From the NCBI RefSeq assembly GCF_016862515.1, contig NZ_BONC01000049.1, forward strand, positions 1 to 58,633: 58,633 nucleotides of DNA, in the 5' to 3' direction. This document shows, piece by piece, positions 1-8,578 of the stretch; position 1 is the stretch's first letter; every line of letters starts with the position of its first letter. This DNA is from Asanoa iriomotensis. GTDB taxonomy: Bacteria; Actinomycetota; Actinomycetes; Mycobacteriales; Micromonosporaceae. Made by a program: the position numbers and the translations under genes. The notes under the pieces are model-generated. The model did not search any database. It was not told where the DNA came from and worked only from the letters and a program-made list of their open reading frames with translations.

Positions 1-2
1 TG

Positions 3-2366
3 GCCCGGCACGTCGGCGACCTGGACGCCGCCGAGCGGTGGTTCGACCGCTGGAACACCGCGCCGCGCGACGACCTCTCCGACTGCGTCGGTTGCGACCC
101 CACCGGCAAGGCGCTCTGGCTGGCGGCCAGCGGTCGCGACGAGGAGGCGATCGCGCTCGCCGAGCCGGTGCTCGCGGGCCGGCTCTCCTGCACGGAGCAG
201 CCGCAGGCGATCTACACGACACTGCTGCTGCCGTACCTGCGCACCGGCCGGGCGGATGCGGCCCGCGACGCGCACCGCCGGTCGTACCGGCTGCACCGCA
301 CCCACCTGGCCGACCTCGGCGACATCGCGCAGCACGTCACGTTCTGCGCGCTGACCGGCAACGACGTGCTGGGCCTGGAGATCGTCGAGCGGCATCTCGA
401 CTGGCTCGACCGCTCGCCGACCCCGTTCGCGACGATGACCTTCGCCGCCTCGGCCGCCCTGGTGCTGGGCCGGCTCGCCGGCCGGCCGGGGTTGACCGTG
501 GCCGGCCGCCCGGTCGGCGCGGTGGCGGAGGAGCTGACGGCCCGGGCGCTCGACCTGGCGGCCCGGTTCGACGCCCGCAACGGCACCGACCACCAGTCGC
601 GGCTGGTCCGGGAAACGCTCACCGCGGCACCCATCGGCGACGGCGTCCGGCTGGCCGCCGCCGGATCCCGGTTCGCGCCGGCCCGCCCGGTCACCGAGCC
701 GGTGGCCGGCCGTCCGGTGCCGGCGGACCCGGTGCCGGCCACCGACGGCCCCGACGAGCTGCTCGACCTCGCCGACGCCGCGTTCCGGGAGCGCCGCGAG
801 GAGGCGGCGTTCGCGGCGTGGGCCGCGTTCGACGACCGCTACGGCGCCGCGGAGCTGACCGACCTGCAACGCGCCCGCCGGGCCGACGGCGCCGGCAGCC
901 GGGCGGCGGACGACGAGGACCACGCCGGGGCCGAGGCGGCCTGGCAGCTCGCCGACCGGCTCTACGCGGCCGCGGGCGACGAGGTGCGCCGGCAGGTGGT
1001 GCGTGGCCGGCTCGGGATGGGCCTGCTCCGGCAGGGCCGGGTCGACGCGGGCCGCGCGCTGATCGAGGAGTCCACCGCACACCTGGTCGCGCACGCCGGC
1101 CCCGACCGGCTGGCCCGGGCCTACCTGCGGCTGGCGTACGCGGAGGCGGCCGGGGGCCTGCTGCCCGAGTCCGTGGCCACCGGCCGGACCGCGGAGCAGC
1201 ATGCCGACGCGGCCGGCGACCCGTCGGTGCGCGGCCAGATCCTCGCGCTGCGGGCACAGACGCTCGGCCGGCTCGGCGAGGTCGCCGAGGCCGAAGCGGC
1301 GGCCGCCGCCAGCCGAGAGCAGTTCCGTCCCGCCGGCCCACCCGACGAGCTGGCACACGCCTGCCTGCTGCACGGCGTCACGCTCCGCCAGCTCGGGCGC
1401 TTCGACGAGGCGCTGGCCGCGTTCGACGAGGGCGTCGAGGTGCCCTGCGGCGCCGCCATGCGCCGGCTGGTCGGGCGGCAGCGGGCCGGCCTGCTGGCCA
1501 ACTCGGCGCGCGCCGCGGAGGCCATCGCCCCGCTGGTCGAGGAGATCGCCGCGCTGACCGCCGGCGGCGACCGGGACGCCGTGCCGCAGACGCGGTACGA
1601 GCTCGCCATCGCCTACCTGAACGCCGGCCGCGCGCTGGACGCGGCCGAGGTGGCCGAGGAGGCGCTGGCGGCGTTCGAGGCGGCGGCCGACGAGCAGGCG
1701 CTGGCCGTCCGTGACCTGCTGGTGGCGGTCTACGAGGAGCTGGCCGAGCACGAGTCGGTGATCGCACAGCTGTCGGCGATGATCGACGCGATCGCCGGCC
1801 GCGACGAACCCGAGGCGCTGGCCCGGGCCACCGAGCGGCTGGCCGAGACGCTCGACCGGCTCGACCGGGACGCGACCGCGGCCACCCGGTTCGCCGAGGC
1901 GGCGGCCGCGTGGTCCGCCGCCGGCCGGCCCATCGACGGGCTGCGGGCCGCGCGCCGGCACGCCACCTCGTTGCTCTGGGCCGGGCAGCCGGAGGCGGCG
2001 CTGGCGGCGTTGGCCGAGGCCGACGCGGCCGCGGTGCTGCTGCCCGACGAGCCGCACGCGGTCTGGGAACGGTCGATGCTCGACTACGACGCGGCTCGGC
2101 TGCTCGACCGCACGCAGCGGTCCGACCGCGCCGACGAGGCGATCGCCCGGGCCGCCCGGGCCGGCGACGGCTTCCGGTCGCTCGGCGCCGGCGCCCAGGT
2201 CGGGTTCGCCGGCCTGCTGCACGGCGACCTGCTGCGCCGGGCGGGCCGGTCCGGCGAGGCCGCACAGGTGCTCGCCGCGGCGCTGGCGTCGGTGCCCGAC
2301 GACGAGCCGGCGCTGCGCGGGCAGTTGGAGAGCGCGCTGGCCTCCGTACACGATGACCGGTTTTGA
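3..2366 (+). CDS. Tetratricopeptide-repeat protein, 5'-truncated by the window edge
   Basis: The reading frame is open from base 3 to the TGA at 2364-2366, about 787 codons, so the N-terminus lies outside the window. The product is very rich in Ala, Glu, Leu and Arg. It is built of degenerate helical pairs with the usual TPR spacing (repeated A-x-x-G / A-x-x-A-F-x-A patterns along the whole length), and is probably a soluble protein-protein interaction scaffold. The first visible stretch has a CVGCDP motif that could bind metal or simply be structural. No enzymatic domain is visible in the part present; an ATPase or regulatory domain could lie upstream. A long opposite-strand frame over this gene is a GC-driven shadow. 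Confidence 0.75.
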   Translation, partial: ARHVGDLDAAERWFDRWNTAPRDDLSDCVGCDPTGKALWLAASGRDEEAIALAEPVLAGRLSCTEQPQAIYTTLLLPYLRTGRADAARDAHRRSYRLHRTHLADLGDIAQHVTFCALTGNDVLGLEIVERHLDWLDRSPTPFATMTFAASAALVLGRLAGRPGLTVAGRPVGAVAEELTARALDLAARFDARNGTDHQSRLVRETLTAAPIGDGVRLAAAGSRFAPARPVTEPVAGRPVPADPVPATDGPDELLDLADAAFRERREEAAFAAWAAFDDRYGAAELTDLQRARRADGAGSRAADDEDHAGAEAAWQLADRLYAAAGDEVRRQVVRGRLGMGLLRQGRVDAGRALIEESTAHLVAHAGPDRLARAYLRLAYAEAAGGLLPESVATGRTAEQHADAAGDPSVRGQILALRAQTLGRLGEVAEAEAAAAASREQFRPAGPPDELAHACLLHGVTLRQLGRFDEALAAFDEGVEVPCGAAMRRLVGRQRAGLLANSARAAEAIAPLVEEIAALTAGGDRDAVPQTRYELAIAYLNAGRALDAAEVAEEALAAFEAAADEQALAVRDLLVAVYEELAEHESVIAQLSAMIDAIAGRDEPEALARATERLAETLDRLDRDATAATRFAEAAAAWSAAGRPIDGLRAARRHATSLLWAGQPEAALAALAEADAAAVLLPDEPHAVWERSMLDYDAARLLDRTQRSDRADEAIARAARAGDGFRSLGAGAQVGFAGLLHGDLLRRAGRSGEAAQVLAAALASVPDDEPALRGQLESALASVHDDRF

Positions 2367-2394
2367 TCTGCCTTGTTCGGGGAATCCCGATCGC

Positions 2395-2706
2395 ATGCGA
2401 ACCGCTGACGACACGCCCGCCATCGCCGAGGTCTCCCCGGGCATGGAAGTACGCGACGCGACCGGCGTGCCCATCGGGGCCGTCGGCGCCGTGCAACAGC
2501 CGGACACCGAGGTGCGGCCCGAGCTGCCCGCGGGGCCGGCCGAGCTCTACATGGCCACCGGCTACCTGCTCGTCGACGGCGGTGAGCAGTTCGAGAACGA
2601 CGTGTACGTCAGCGGCGAGCAGATCGACCACGTCACCGGCACCGGCGACGGCGCCCTCGTGGTCCTCAATGTGAGCTGGACCGAGTTGGACCGCGCCGTC
2701 GACTGA
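2395..2706 (+). CDS. Small PRC-barrel/DUF2171-like protein
   Basis: A 103-residue soluble protein. I chose the ATG at 2395 because the earlier in-frame ATG at 2353 overlaps the end of the TPR gene and would add an unrelated tail. The N-terminal half has the beta pattern G-M-E-V-R-D-x-x-G-x-P-I-G-A-V, typical of the first strands of PRC-barrel-like domains. The C-terminal half (YLLVDGG, VYVSGEQID) continues the beta fold. Family members are usually small stress- or RNA-associated proteins of unknown role. It sits 28 bases after the TPR gene and 30 bases before the peroxidase gene on the same strand, so it may be co-transcribed. The function is not known. Confidence 0.6.
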   Translation: MRTADDTPAIAEVSPGMEVRDATGVPIGAVGAVQQPDTEVRPELPAGPAELYMATGYLLVDGGEQFENDVYVSGEQIDHVTGTGDGALVVLNVSWTELDRAVD

Positions 2707-2736
2707 TTCCTTCCTCAGGAGCGGTACCGTGGCGCC

Positions 2737-3666
2737 ATGATCGAGCCGCAGGCGGTGCTCGCGCCGCTCAGCCGGGCCGCGCTCGTCCTCGTGGTGACCA
2801 TCCACGACGGCGACGACGCCGCCTCCCGCACCCGCGACCTGTGCGGCGACCTGTCGGGTCTCGTCCGCTCCGTCGGCTTCCGCGACCTCGACGCGCAGCT
2901 GTCCTGTGTGGTCGGTTTCGGCGCGGACGCCTGGGGCCGCATCTTCGACACGCCGCGACCGGCCCGGCTGCACCGCCTGCCGGCCATCAAGGGCGAGCGG
3001 CACGAGGCGCCGTCGACGCCGGGCGACGTGGTGTTCCACATCCGGGCCGGCCGGCCGGACCTGTGCTTCGAGCTGGCCACCCAGATCCTGACCCGGCTCG
3101 ACGGAGCGGCCGTCGCCGTCGACGAGACCCAGGGCTTCCGGTTCTTCGACTTCCGCGACCTGCTCGGCTTCGTCGACGGCACCGAGAACCCGACCGGCGA
3201 CGCGTCGGCCGAGGCGGCGCTGATCGGCGCCGACGACCCCGACTTCGCCGGCGGCAGCTATCTCGTGGTCCAGAAATATCTGCACGACCTCGACGCCTGG
3301 AACAAGCTGCCGGTCGAGGCGCAGAACCGGGTGATCGGCCGCGACAAGCTGTCCAACGTGGAGCTGCCCGACGAGGTCACGCCGTCGTCGGCGCACCGGA
3401 TCCTCACCACGATCAAGGACGACGAGGGCAACGAAATCAAGATCATGCGGGACAACATGCCGTTCGGGAGCCCGGCGGCGGGGGAGTTCGGCACCTATTT
3501 CATCGGGTACGCGGCCAGCCCTACCGTGATCGAGCAGATGCTGCGCAACATGTTCATCGGCAACCCGACGGGCAACTACGACCGCATCCTCGACTTCTCC
3601 CGCGCCGTGACCGGCAGCCTCTTCTTCGTGCCGTCGCTGACGATGCTGGACACGCTGGGTGACTGA
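2737..3666 (+). CDS. DyP-type heme peroxidase, YfeX/DypB-like
   Basis: A 309-residue dye-decolorising peroxidase. It carries the family signature GFVDGTEN with distal Asp147, the proximal heme ligand His220 in SSAHRIL, and distal Arg238 in IMRDNMPFG. The Asp-Arg spacing (91) and His position match class B DyP enzymes such as DypB. There is no Tat or Sec signal, so a cytoplasmic enzyme using H2O2 on aromatic or porphyrin-like substrates is expected. The C-terminus stops right after the last conserved strand (TMLDTLGD) with no encapsulin-targeting tail, and no encapsulin gene is nearby. The length agrees with YfeX (about 300 residues). Confidence 0.9.
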   Translation: MIEPQAVLAPLSRAALVLVVTIHDGDDAASRTRDLCGDLSGLVRSVGFRDLDAQLSCVVGFGADAWGRIFDTPRPARLHRLPAIKGERHEAPSTPGDVVFHIRAGRPDLCFELATQILTRLDGAAVAVDETQGFRFFDFRDLLGFVDGTENPTGDASAEAALIGADDPDFAGGSYLVVQKYLHDLDAWNKLPVEAQNRVIGRDKLSNVELPDEVTPSSAHRILTTIKDDEGNEIKIMRDNMPFGSPAAGEFGTYFIGYAASPTVIEQMLRNMFIGNPTGNYDRILDFSRAVTGSLFFVPSLTMLDTLGD

Positions 3667-3706
3667 GCTGGCCGAGGCGCCTGGACCGACGGTCGGCGCA
3701 GAACCA

Positions 3707-3726
3707 GTGAGGCTTTGAGGCCTCAC
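3707..3726. promoter_or_regulatory. GTGAGGC/GCCTCAC inverted repeat
   Basis: Perfect 7-bp arms around a 6-base TTTGAG loop lie 41 bases after the peroxidase gene and 76 bases before the hydrolase ATG. There is no T tract, so it is either a weak terminator for the peroxidase gene or an operator for the hydrolase. The sequence alone does not decide between them. Confidence 0.4.
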
Positions 3727-3801
3727 GTATTCGGGTGATGCGGGCTCAGGTCCCTCCTCGGCAGCGTTGATCCGTCGCTTCCGAGAGGACGGGGGTCCGC
3801 G

Positions 3802-4632
3802 ATGCCGTACGTGACCGTGGGTCAGGAGAACACCGAGCCGATCCAGCTCTACTACGAGGACCATGGCGAGGGCACGCCGGTCGTGCTCATCCACGGCTAC
3901 CCGCTGAGCGGGCAGTCCTGGGAGAAGATCTACTGGCCGCTGCGGGGCCGGCACCGCATCATCACCTACGACCGCCGCGGGTTCGGCAAGTCGTCGCAGC
4001 CGGGCGGCGGCTACGACTACGACACGTTCACCTCGGACTTCAACATTCTGATGGAGACGCTGGACCTGAAGGACGCGGTGCTGATCGGCCACTCCATGGG
4101 CACCGGCGAGATCACCCGCTACCTGGGCCAGTACGGCTCGGACCGGGTCCAGAAGGGTGTGCTGCTCAGCCCGCTGGCGCCGATGCTGCTCAAGACCGAC
4201 GACAACCCCGAGGGTGTCGACGGGTCGGTCTTCGACGGCATCAAGGAGTTGTGCGCCAAGGACCGGCTGGTCTGGATCAAACAGTTCTTCGACCTGTTCT
4301 TCAACGTCAAGGACACCATGGGCAACCGGCTGTCCCAGGAGGCCTGGAACGCGCACTGGAACGTCGGGATCACCGCGTCGCCGATCGGCACGTACGAGTG
4401 CGTCGACTCGTGGTTGACCGACTTCCGCGAGGACGTCGGCAAGATCGACGTGCCGATGCTGGTCGTGCAGGGCACGGCCGACCAGGTGCTGCCCTTCGCG
4501 TCCACCGGCAAGCGGCTGCCGCCGCTGGTCAAGGACCTCAAGCTGGTGCCGATCGAGGGCGCCCCGCACAGCATCCCGTGGACACACGCGCAGGAGTGCA
4601 ACGCGGCGATCAAGGAATTCATGAACGAATAG
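3802..4632 (+). CDS. Alpha/beta hydrolase, non-heme chloroperoxidase/esterase type
   Basis: A 276-residue soluble alpha/beta hydrolase. It has the oxyanion-hole motif VVLIHGYPLSG near residue 30, the nucleophile elbow GHSMG with Ser98, an acid in GTADQVLP, and the catalytic His in GAPHSIPW near the C-terminus. The YDRRGFGKSSQP strand and the Trp after the elbow region are typical of cofactor-free haloperoxidases/perhydrolases and arylesterases. The start is supported by a GAGAGGA purine tract about 12 bases upstream. Its natural substrate cannot be read from sequence. It follows the DyP peroxidase on the same strand and precedes the small hydrophobic peptide gene. Confidence 0.85.
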   Translation: MPYVTVGQENTEPIQLYYEDHGEGTPVVLIHGYPLSGQSWEKIYWPLRGRHRIITYDRRGFGKSSQPGGGYDYDTFTSDFNILMETLDLKDAVLIGHSMGTGEITRYLGQYGSDRVQKGVLLSPLAPMLLKTDDNPEGVDGSVFDGIKELCAKDRLVWIKQFFDLFFNVKDTMGNRLSQEAWNAHWNVGITASPIGTYECVDSWLTDFREDVGKIDVPMLVVQGTADQVLPFASTGKRLPPLVKDLKLVPIEGAPHSIPWTHAQECNAAIKEFMNE

Positions 4633-4777
4633 ACACAAAAGAAACCTGTGCGTCGGATGTGAAGATCGGGCATACGGCGGTTGCGCACTGTTACGGTACG
4701 AATGCAGTCAGTCACCGGACGAAGGGCTGCGGCGCGCGCGCTACCCGGTAACACCATCGAACGAACGGGGTTTCGCA

Positions 4778-4870
4778 ATGTCTCTGCTTGGCCTGATTGG
4801 TGGCGCACTCGGTGGCGTGGTCAACATCGTCGGCGGTCTCCTGACCGGCATCGGCGGCATCCTCTTCTGA
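4778..4870 (+). CDS. Very short hydrophobic glycine-rich peptide (30 residues)
   Basis: An ATG-to-TGA frame of 31 codons, too short for standard gene callers. The product starts MSLLGLIGG and ends GIGGILF. It contains no charged residue; all but Ser, Asn and Thr are Gly, Ala, Leu, Ile, Val, Phe or Met, with several GxxxG-like spacings. Such a peptide would insert into or lie on a membrane. A near-perfect hairpin starts 8 bases after the stop, so the peptide has its own transcription unit boundary. The ribosome site is weak (GGGG about 9 bases upstream). It could be a membrane-active toxin or bacteriocin-like peptide, a surfactant peptide or a membrane-protein modulator. I recognise no specific family. 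Confidence 0.6.
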   Translation: MSLLGLIGGALGGVVNIVGGLLTGIGGILF

Positions 4871-4878
4871 CGCGACAG

Positions 4879-4911
4879 GGGGTGCCTGGACCGCACGGGT
4901 CCAGGCACCCC
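4879..4911. terminator. 14-bp GC-rich hairpin terminator, probably bidirectional
   Basis: The arms GGGGTGCCTGGACC and GGTCCAGGCACCCC pair perfectly over 14 bp around a 5-base loop. It lies between the small peptide gene (plus strand) and the 3' end of the convergent secreted-protein gene (minus strand). There is no long T tract, which is common for actinobacterial terminators. Confidence 0.8.
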
Positions 4912-4930
4912 TGCCGCGTGGTGCGTCACC

Positions 4931-6142
4931 TCACCAGGTCGAGTTGCTCCCGCCTAACGCGAGCAGCACCTGGTCGTACTGGTTCCCGTCGTTGTCGTCC
5001 GTGTAGCAGACCGCGATCTCGCCCCACGCTGAGACCGCGAGGCCGAGTTGGTCCTGCCGCCCGGTCGTGGTGCCGCTGTAGGTCTGCGCCGGCAGCCGGC
5101 CCGCGGTCGTCCCGTCCCGGTTGAAGCCGCGGGCCCAGACGTCGACACCCGCGGCGGTCCACCCGACCACCGCGTTCGCCTGGTCGTCGATGCCCACCGC
5201 CGGTGCCGCCGCGCCGGCGGCGTTGGTCACCTCGACGTCGCCGTGCCGCGGGTCGCCGGCCGCGGTGAACGACCGCTCCCAGATGCCGGGCGTAGCCGTG
5301 TGGTCGGACTGCCATGCCACCACGAAGTCGCCGGTGAAGTTGGCCGCGACCGCCGGCCGCACCTGCTGGCCGCCGCCGTTGAGGTTGGCCGCCCGCCGGG
5401 ACAGCGTGACCGCGCCGTTCGCCTTGGCCAGCCGGACCAGGCCGATCTGGTAAAAGCCGTTGCCGTCGCTGTCCTCGTCCCACACGATCGTCGCGTCGCC
5501 GGACGCCGACACCGCGATGTCGGGCCGGTGGTGCGCCCCGGTCGACTGGCTGGCCACGACCTCGTACGCCTTGGTCGCGACGTTGGTGTAGCCGGCCGCC
5601 CTGATCGTCGTGAGGCTGCCCTGGACGTCCTCCCAGACCACCGAGAACGCGACCGCCGACGGGCTGCTCGGCGTGCCGTCCGGGTCGACCGCCACCTTCG
5701 GGGTGAGCTGCTGGCCGGCCGTGTCCGCGTTCACCCGACCCTGGCCGAGGATCGTGCCGGCCGGTGAGATCACCCGGTAGACGACGTTGAACACGCCGTT
5801 GCCGTCGGGCTCGTCGTTCCAGACGACCACCGCGTTGCCCTTGTCGTCGAGGCCGACGTCCGGGTTGACGTGCTTCCACGGCACGCCCGCGGTGCCACCG
5901 GCGGAAAGCTTCTTCTCGTACGCGGACGTGCCGTTGCGGAACAGCCGCACGTAGATCTCGGAGTTGGTGTTGTCACCGGGGTTCGACTCGGCGCGGTCGT
6001 CCTCCCAGACCACGGCGACGTCGCCGTTCCGGTTGGTGGCGACCGCGGCGGTGTCCTGGTCGCCGGTGGCGACGCTGTTGGCGGTGGAGACGGTGACGCC
6101 GGCGGGCACGGCGAGCAGCGCCGCCAGGATGGGCAGAAGCAA
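4931..6142 (-). CDS. Secreted beta-propeller-like repeat protein
   Basis: A 403-residue protein with a TTG start at 6142, chosen because an AGGAG ribosome site that overlaps the upstream phoD stop codon lies 6 bases before it. Residues 1-20 (LLPILAALLAVPAGVTV) form a signal peptide. The rest is made of about six repeats with the pattern V-A-V-x-x-x-G-x-x-x-V-V-W-x-D-x-x-D-x-N-x-x-x-x-I-x-x-R, seen as VAVVWEDD, NAVVVWND, ATIVWDED, FVVAWQSD and AVVGWTAA. This suggests a propeller with Asp-rich loops that may bind calcium. No catalytic motif is visible. It is encoded 9 bases after phoD and is almost certainly co-transcribed with it, so it may act on or hold extracellular phosphate esters or biopolymers. 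Confidence 0.75.
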   Translation of the reverse strand: MLLPILAALLAVPAGVTVSTANSVATGDQDTAAVATNRNGDVAVVWEDDRAESNPGDNTNSEIYVRLFRNGTSAYEKKLSAGGTAGVPWKHVNPDVGLDDKGNAVVVWNDEPDGNGVFNVVYRVISPAGTILGQGRVNADTAGQQLTPKVAVDPDGTPSSPSAVAFSVVWEDVQGSLTTIRAAGYTNVATKAYEVVASQSTGAHHRPDIAVSASGDATIVWDEDSDGNGFYQIGLVRLAKANGAVTLSRRAANLNGGGQQVRPAVAANFTGDFVVAWQSDHTATPGIWERSFTAAGDPRHGDVEVTNAAGAAAPAVGIDDQANAVVGWTAAGVDVWARGFNRDGTTAGRLPAQTYSGTTTGRQDQLGLAVSAWGEIAVCYTDDNDGNQYDQVLLALGGSNSTW

Positions 6143-6151
6143 CGTCAGCTC

Positions 6152-7675
6152 CTAGAGGGCCTGGAGGCCTGGGCGGCCGTCGAGGATGGCGAACGAGCGG
6201 GTGGTGGTGACGGGGGCGCCGTGCTCGGTGACGGTGGCGACGGCACGGAAGTCGGCCCGGATCTGCGTACGCGAGATCGTGGTCCGGGTGTAGCCCCGGC
6301 GGTCCTGGTGGAAGCGCAGGTGCGGGTTCGTGCCCACGTTCGGGACCGTGGTCGTGCCGCTGCCGTTGCCGCCCGAGGTGATCGACGTGCAGACCAGCTC
6401 GGTGCCGATCGTCGCCGAGTTGGGGTTGGCGTAGTCCGCCTTGAGGTCGTTGGCCCACGCGCGGTGCACGTCACCGGTGAGCACGACGGGGTTGCGGACG
6501 CCGCGCTGCTGCCAGCCGGCCTGGATCCGCGACCGGGACGCCCGGTAGCCGTCCCAGGCGTCCATGCTGGCCGCGCCGGTCGAGGTGAACTGGCGGGCGA
6601 AGAACACCTGCTGGCCGATCACGTCCCAGGTGCCCAGCTTCTGGCCGAGGCCGTCGAGCAGCCACGCCTCCTGCGCGGCGCCGGTGATGCTGCGGCTGGC
6701 CAGGTCGGCGTCGGCGCAGACCTTGCTGCCGTCGCCGCACGCCTGGTCGTCGCGGAACTGCCGGGTGTCGAGCATGTGGAACGTGGCGAGCTGACCCCAG
6801 CGGACGCGGCGGTAGAGCTGGATGCTGTTGCCGTTGTTCGCCGAGCTCGGGCGCAGCGGCATGTTCTCGTAGTAGGCCTTGTAGGCGGCGCTGCGCCGGG
6901 CGGTCCACTGTGCGGCGGTCAGCGCCGGCGTGTTGTTCTCCCGGACGGTGCCGGCGTAGTTGTTCTCCACCTCGTGGTCGTCGGGCACGACCAGCCACGG
7001 CGCGGCCTGGTGGGCGGCCTGCAGGTCCGGGTCCGACTTGTAGAGCGCGTAGCGGCGCCGGTAGTCGGCGAGGCTGACGATCTCGGCGCCGACGTGCTGG
7101 CGGACACCGCTGCCCGCGCCGCCCTCGTAGATGTAGTCGCCGAGGTGCAGCACGAGGTCGGGCCGGTCCTCGGCCATCCGCCGGTACGCGGTGTAGTAGC
7201 CGCTCTCGTAGTGCGCGCAGGACGCGAACGCCATCGTGAAGTCGCGGCCGAACGTGCTGGTCGCGGGCGCGGTGCGGGTGCGGCCGACCGGGGAGAGGTG
7301 GCCCTGCGCGCGGAACCGGTAGTAGTAGTCGGCGTCCGGCGCGAGGCCGCCGGCGACCACGTGCACGGAGTGGGCGTCGGCGTAACGGGCGGTGACCGTA
7401 CCCTGTGCGACCAGCGTGGCGAAGGTGTCCGTCGTGGACACTTGCCAGTCGACGGTCACGTCGGCGTTGGCCATGCCGCCCTGGCCGTCGGCGTTGAGCG
7501 GGGTGGGCGCCAGGCGGGTCCACAGGACCACGCTGTCGGCGGCGGGTTCGCCGCTGGCGACGCCGAGCTTGAAGGGGTACGGGAGCGCCGCGAGGGCGCC
7601 GGACAGGGGGACGATCGTCGTGCCCACAGTGGCCAGTCCACCGAGGACGAAGATGCGTCGGCTGAGCCTCGTCAT
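6152..7675 (-). CDS. phoD: Tat-exported PhoD-family alkaline phosphatase/phosphodiesterase
   Basis: A 507-residue secreted metallophosphoesterase. The start at 7675 gives a twin-arginine signal (TRLSRRIFVLGGLATVG), as known for PhoD. After the Fn3-like N-terminal domain (about residues 35-140) come the metal-site motifs FASCAHY, LHLGDYIYEGG, VPDDHEVENNY and VVLTGDVHRAW, which carry the Cys, Asp, Asn and His ligands of the PhoD Fe/Ca centre. PhoD enzymes release phosphate from mono- and diesters, including teichoic acids, outside the cell. A much longer frame upstream of 7675 has no support and would lose the signal peptide. It heads a two-gene unit with the repeat protein. No Pho box was identified with confidence. 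Confidence 0.92.
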   Translation of the reverse strand: MTRLSRRIFVLGGLATVGTTIVPLSGALAALPYPFKLGVASGEPAADSVVLWTRLAPTPLNADGQGGMANADVTVDWQVSTTDTFATLVAQGTVTARYADAHSVHVVAGGLAPDADYYYRFRAQGHLSPVGRTRTAPATSTFGRDFTMAFASCAHYESGYYTAYRRMAEDRPDLVLHLGDYIYEGGAGSGVRQHVGAEIVSLADYRRRYALYKSDPDLQAAHQAAPWLVVPDDHEVENNYAGTVRENNTPALTAAQWTARRSAAYKAYYENMPLRPSSANNGNSIQLYRRVRWGQLATFHMLDTRQFRDDQACGDGSKVCADADLASRSITGAAQEAWLLDGLGQKLGTWDVIGQQVFFARQFTSTGAASMDAWDGYRASRSRIQAGWQQRGVRNPVVLTGDVHRAWANDLKADYANPNSATIGTELVCTSITSGGNGSGTTTVPNVGTNPHLRFHQDRRGYTRTTISRTQIRADFRAVATVTEHGAPVTTTRSFAILDGRPGLQAL

Positions 7676-7798
7676 GGCCAGCACATTGACGGCGTTAGAT
7701 GAATGGAAGATGATCTCCGAGGGTCCTGCCGGCTGGCCATGAGGTGACCGCCACCTGTGCAATCGGTGCCGCGCGGGCGCACGGCGTACGCTGTCGGG

Positions 7799-8578
7799 AT
7801 GCGCACGGCCGACGCACCGGCCGCCCGGCCTACCGCGACCGGGCGCCACCTGTGCTGGGCCTACGCCGATCGGGACGAGTTCCTCGGGCAGGCCCGCGAC
7901 TTCCTCGCCGAGGGTCGCGCCTCCGGGGCGGCGGTCCGGTTGGTCGGCGACGGCCTGCCCGACGTCGAAGGGGTGCCGGCCGAGCCGGTGTCCGACGTCT
8001 ACGGGGTGGTCGACCCGGCCGCGACCGTTTCCTACTGGGCCGCGGCGCTCGCGGACGCGCTGGCAGCCGGTCACACCGGGCTGCGGGTGGTGGGCGAGGT
8101 GACCCCGTTGGTCCGGTCCGCGGCGCAGATCGCGGCCTTCGCGGCTTACGAGCACCAGGTCGACCGGTTGATGGCCCGGCATCCGCTGTCGGGGATGTGC
8201 GCCTACGACCGGCGCCGGGTCGACCCGGCCGCGCTGAGCGACCTGGCCAGCCTGCACGCCGTGCACAACCTGCCGGGGGTGTCGTTCCGGCTGCATGCCG
8301 TGGCCGGCTCGGGTGACCTGGCGATCTCCGGAGAGCTCGACGTCACCGGCATGGCGGCGCTGGCCCGGTTGCTCGACCGGGTGGCGCCGACGGTGGTCGA
8401 CGGCGAGCTGGTCGTCGACGCCCGCGGCCTCGACTTCGTCGACCATCGGTCGCTGATGCAGCTCGCCTCGTACGCGCGGGGGCGGGGCGCCACGGCGGTC
8501 CTGCGCACGCCCTTGCCGGCGGCCGCGCGACTGGTCGAGCTGTTGCGCGTGCCCGGGCTGCGGGTGGAGGCGCGATGA
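7799..8578 (+). CDS. MEDS-STAS protein: putative sensory anti-sigma factor antagonist
   Basis: A 259-residue protein. The N-terminal domain (about residues 5-160) has the MEDS/DcmR-like pattern HLCWAYADRDEF...FLAEGRASGAAVRLVGD, ending with CAYDRRRVDPAAL. The C-terminal domain (about 165-255) is a STAS domain with FRLHAVAGSGDLAISGELDVTG and VDARGLDFVDHRSLMQLA. In canonical STAS antagonists the phosphorylatable Ser sits at about the HRS position, so Ser in DHRSL is the candidate. The ATG at 7799 is preferred over 7757, which adds an unrelated leader. Its stop overlaps the ATG of the next gene (ATGA), indicating translational coupling to the MEDS-HATPase partner. It probably acts in a cytoplasmic partner switch. 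Confidence 0.8.
   Translation: MRTADAPAARPTATGRHLCWAYADRDEFLGQARDFLAEGRASGAAVRLVGDGLPDVEGVPAEPVSDVYGVVDPAATVSYWAAALADALAAGHTGLRVVGEVTPLVRSAAQIAAFAAYEHQVDRLMARHPLSGMCAYDRRRVDPAALSDLASLHAVHNLPGVSFRLHAVAGSGDLAISGELDVTGMAALARLLDRVAPTVVDGELVVDARGLDFVDHRSLMQLASYARGRGATAVLRTPLPAAARLVELLRVPGLRVEAR

Noticed and set aside
2737-3666. DyP peroxidase as an encapsulin cargo
   Set aside because: No C-terminal targeting extension and no encapsulin shell gene in the window.
1378-4638. A 1,086-codon open frame on the minus strand spanning four plus-strand genes
   Set aside because: It is the mirror of high third-position GC in the TPR, PRC-like, DyP and hydrolase genes; its translation is Arg/Pro-rich with no domain, while the plus-strand genes have complete family motifs.
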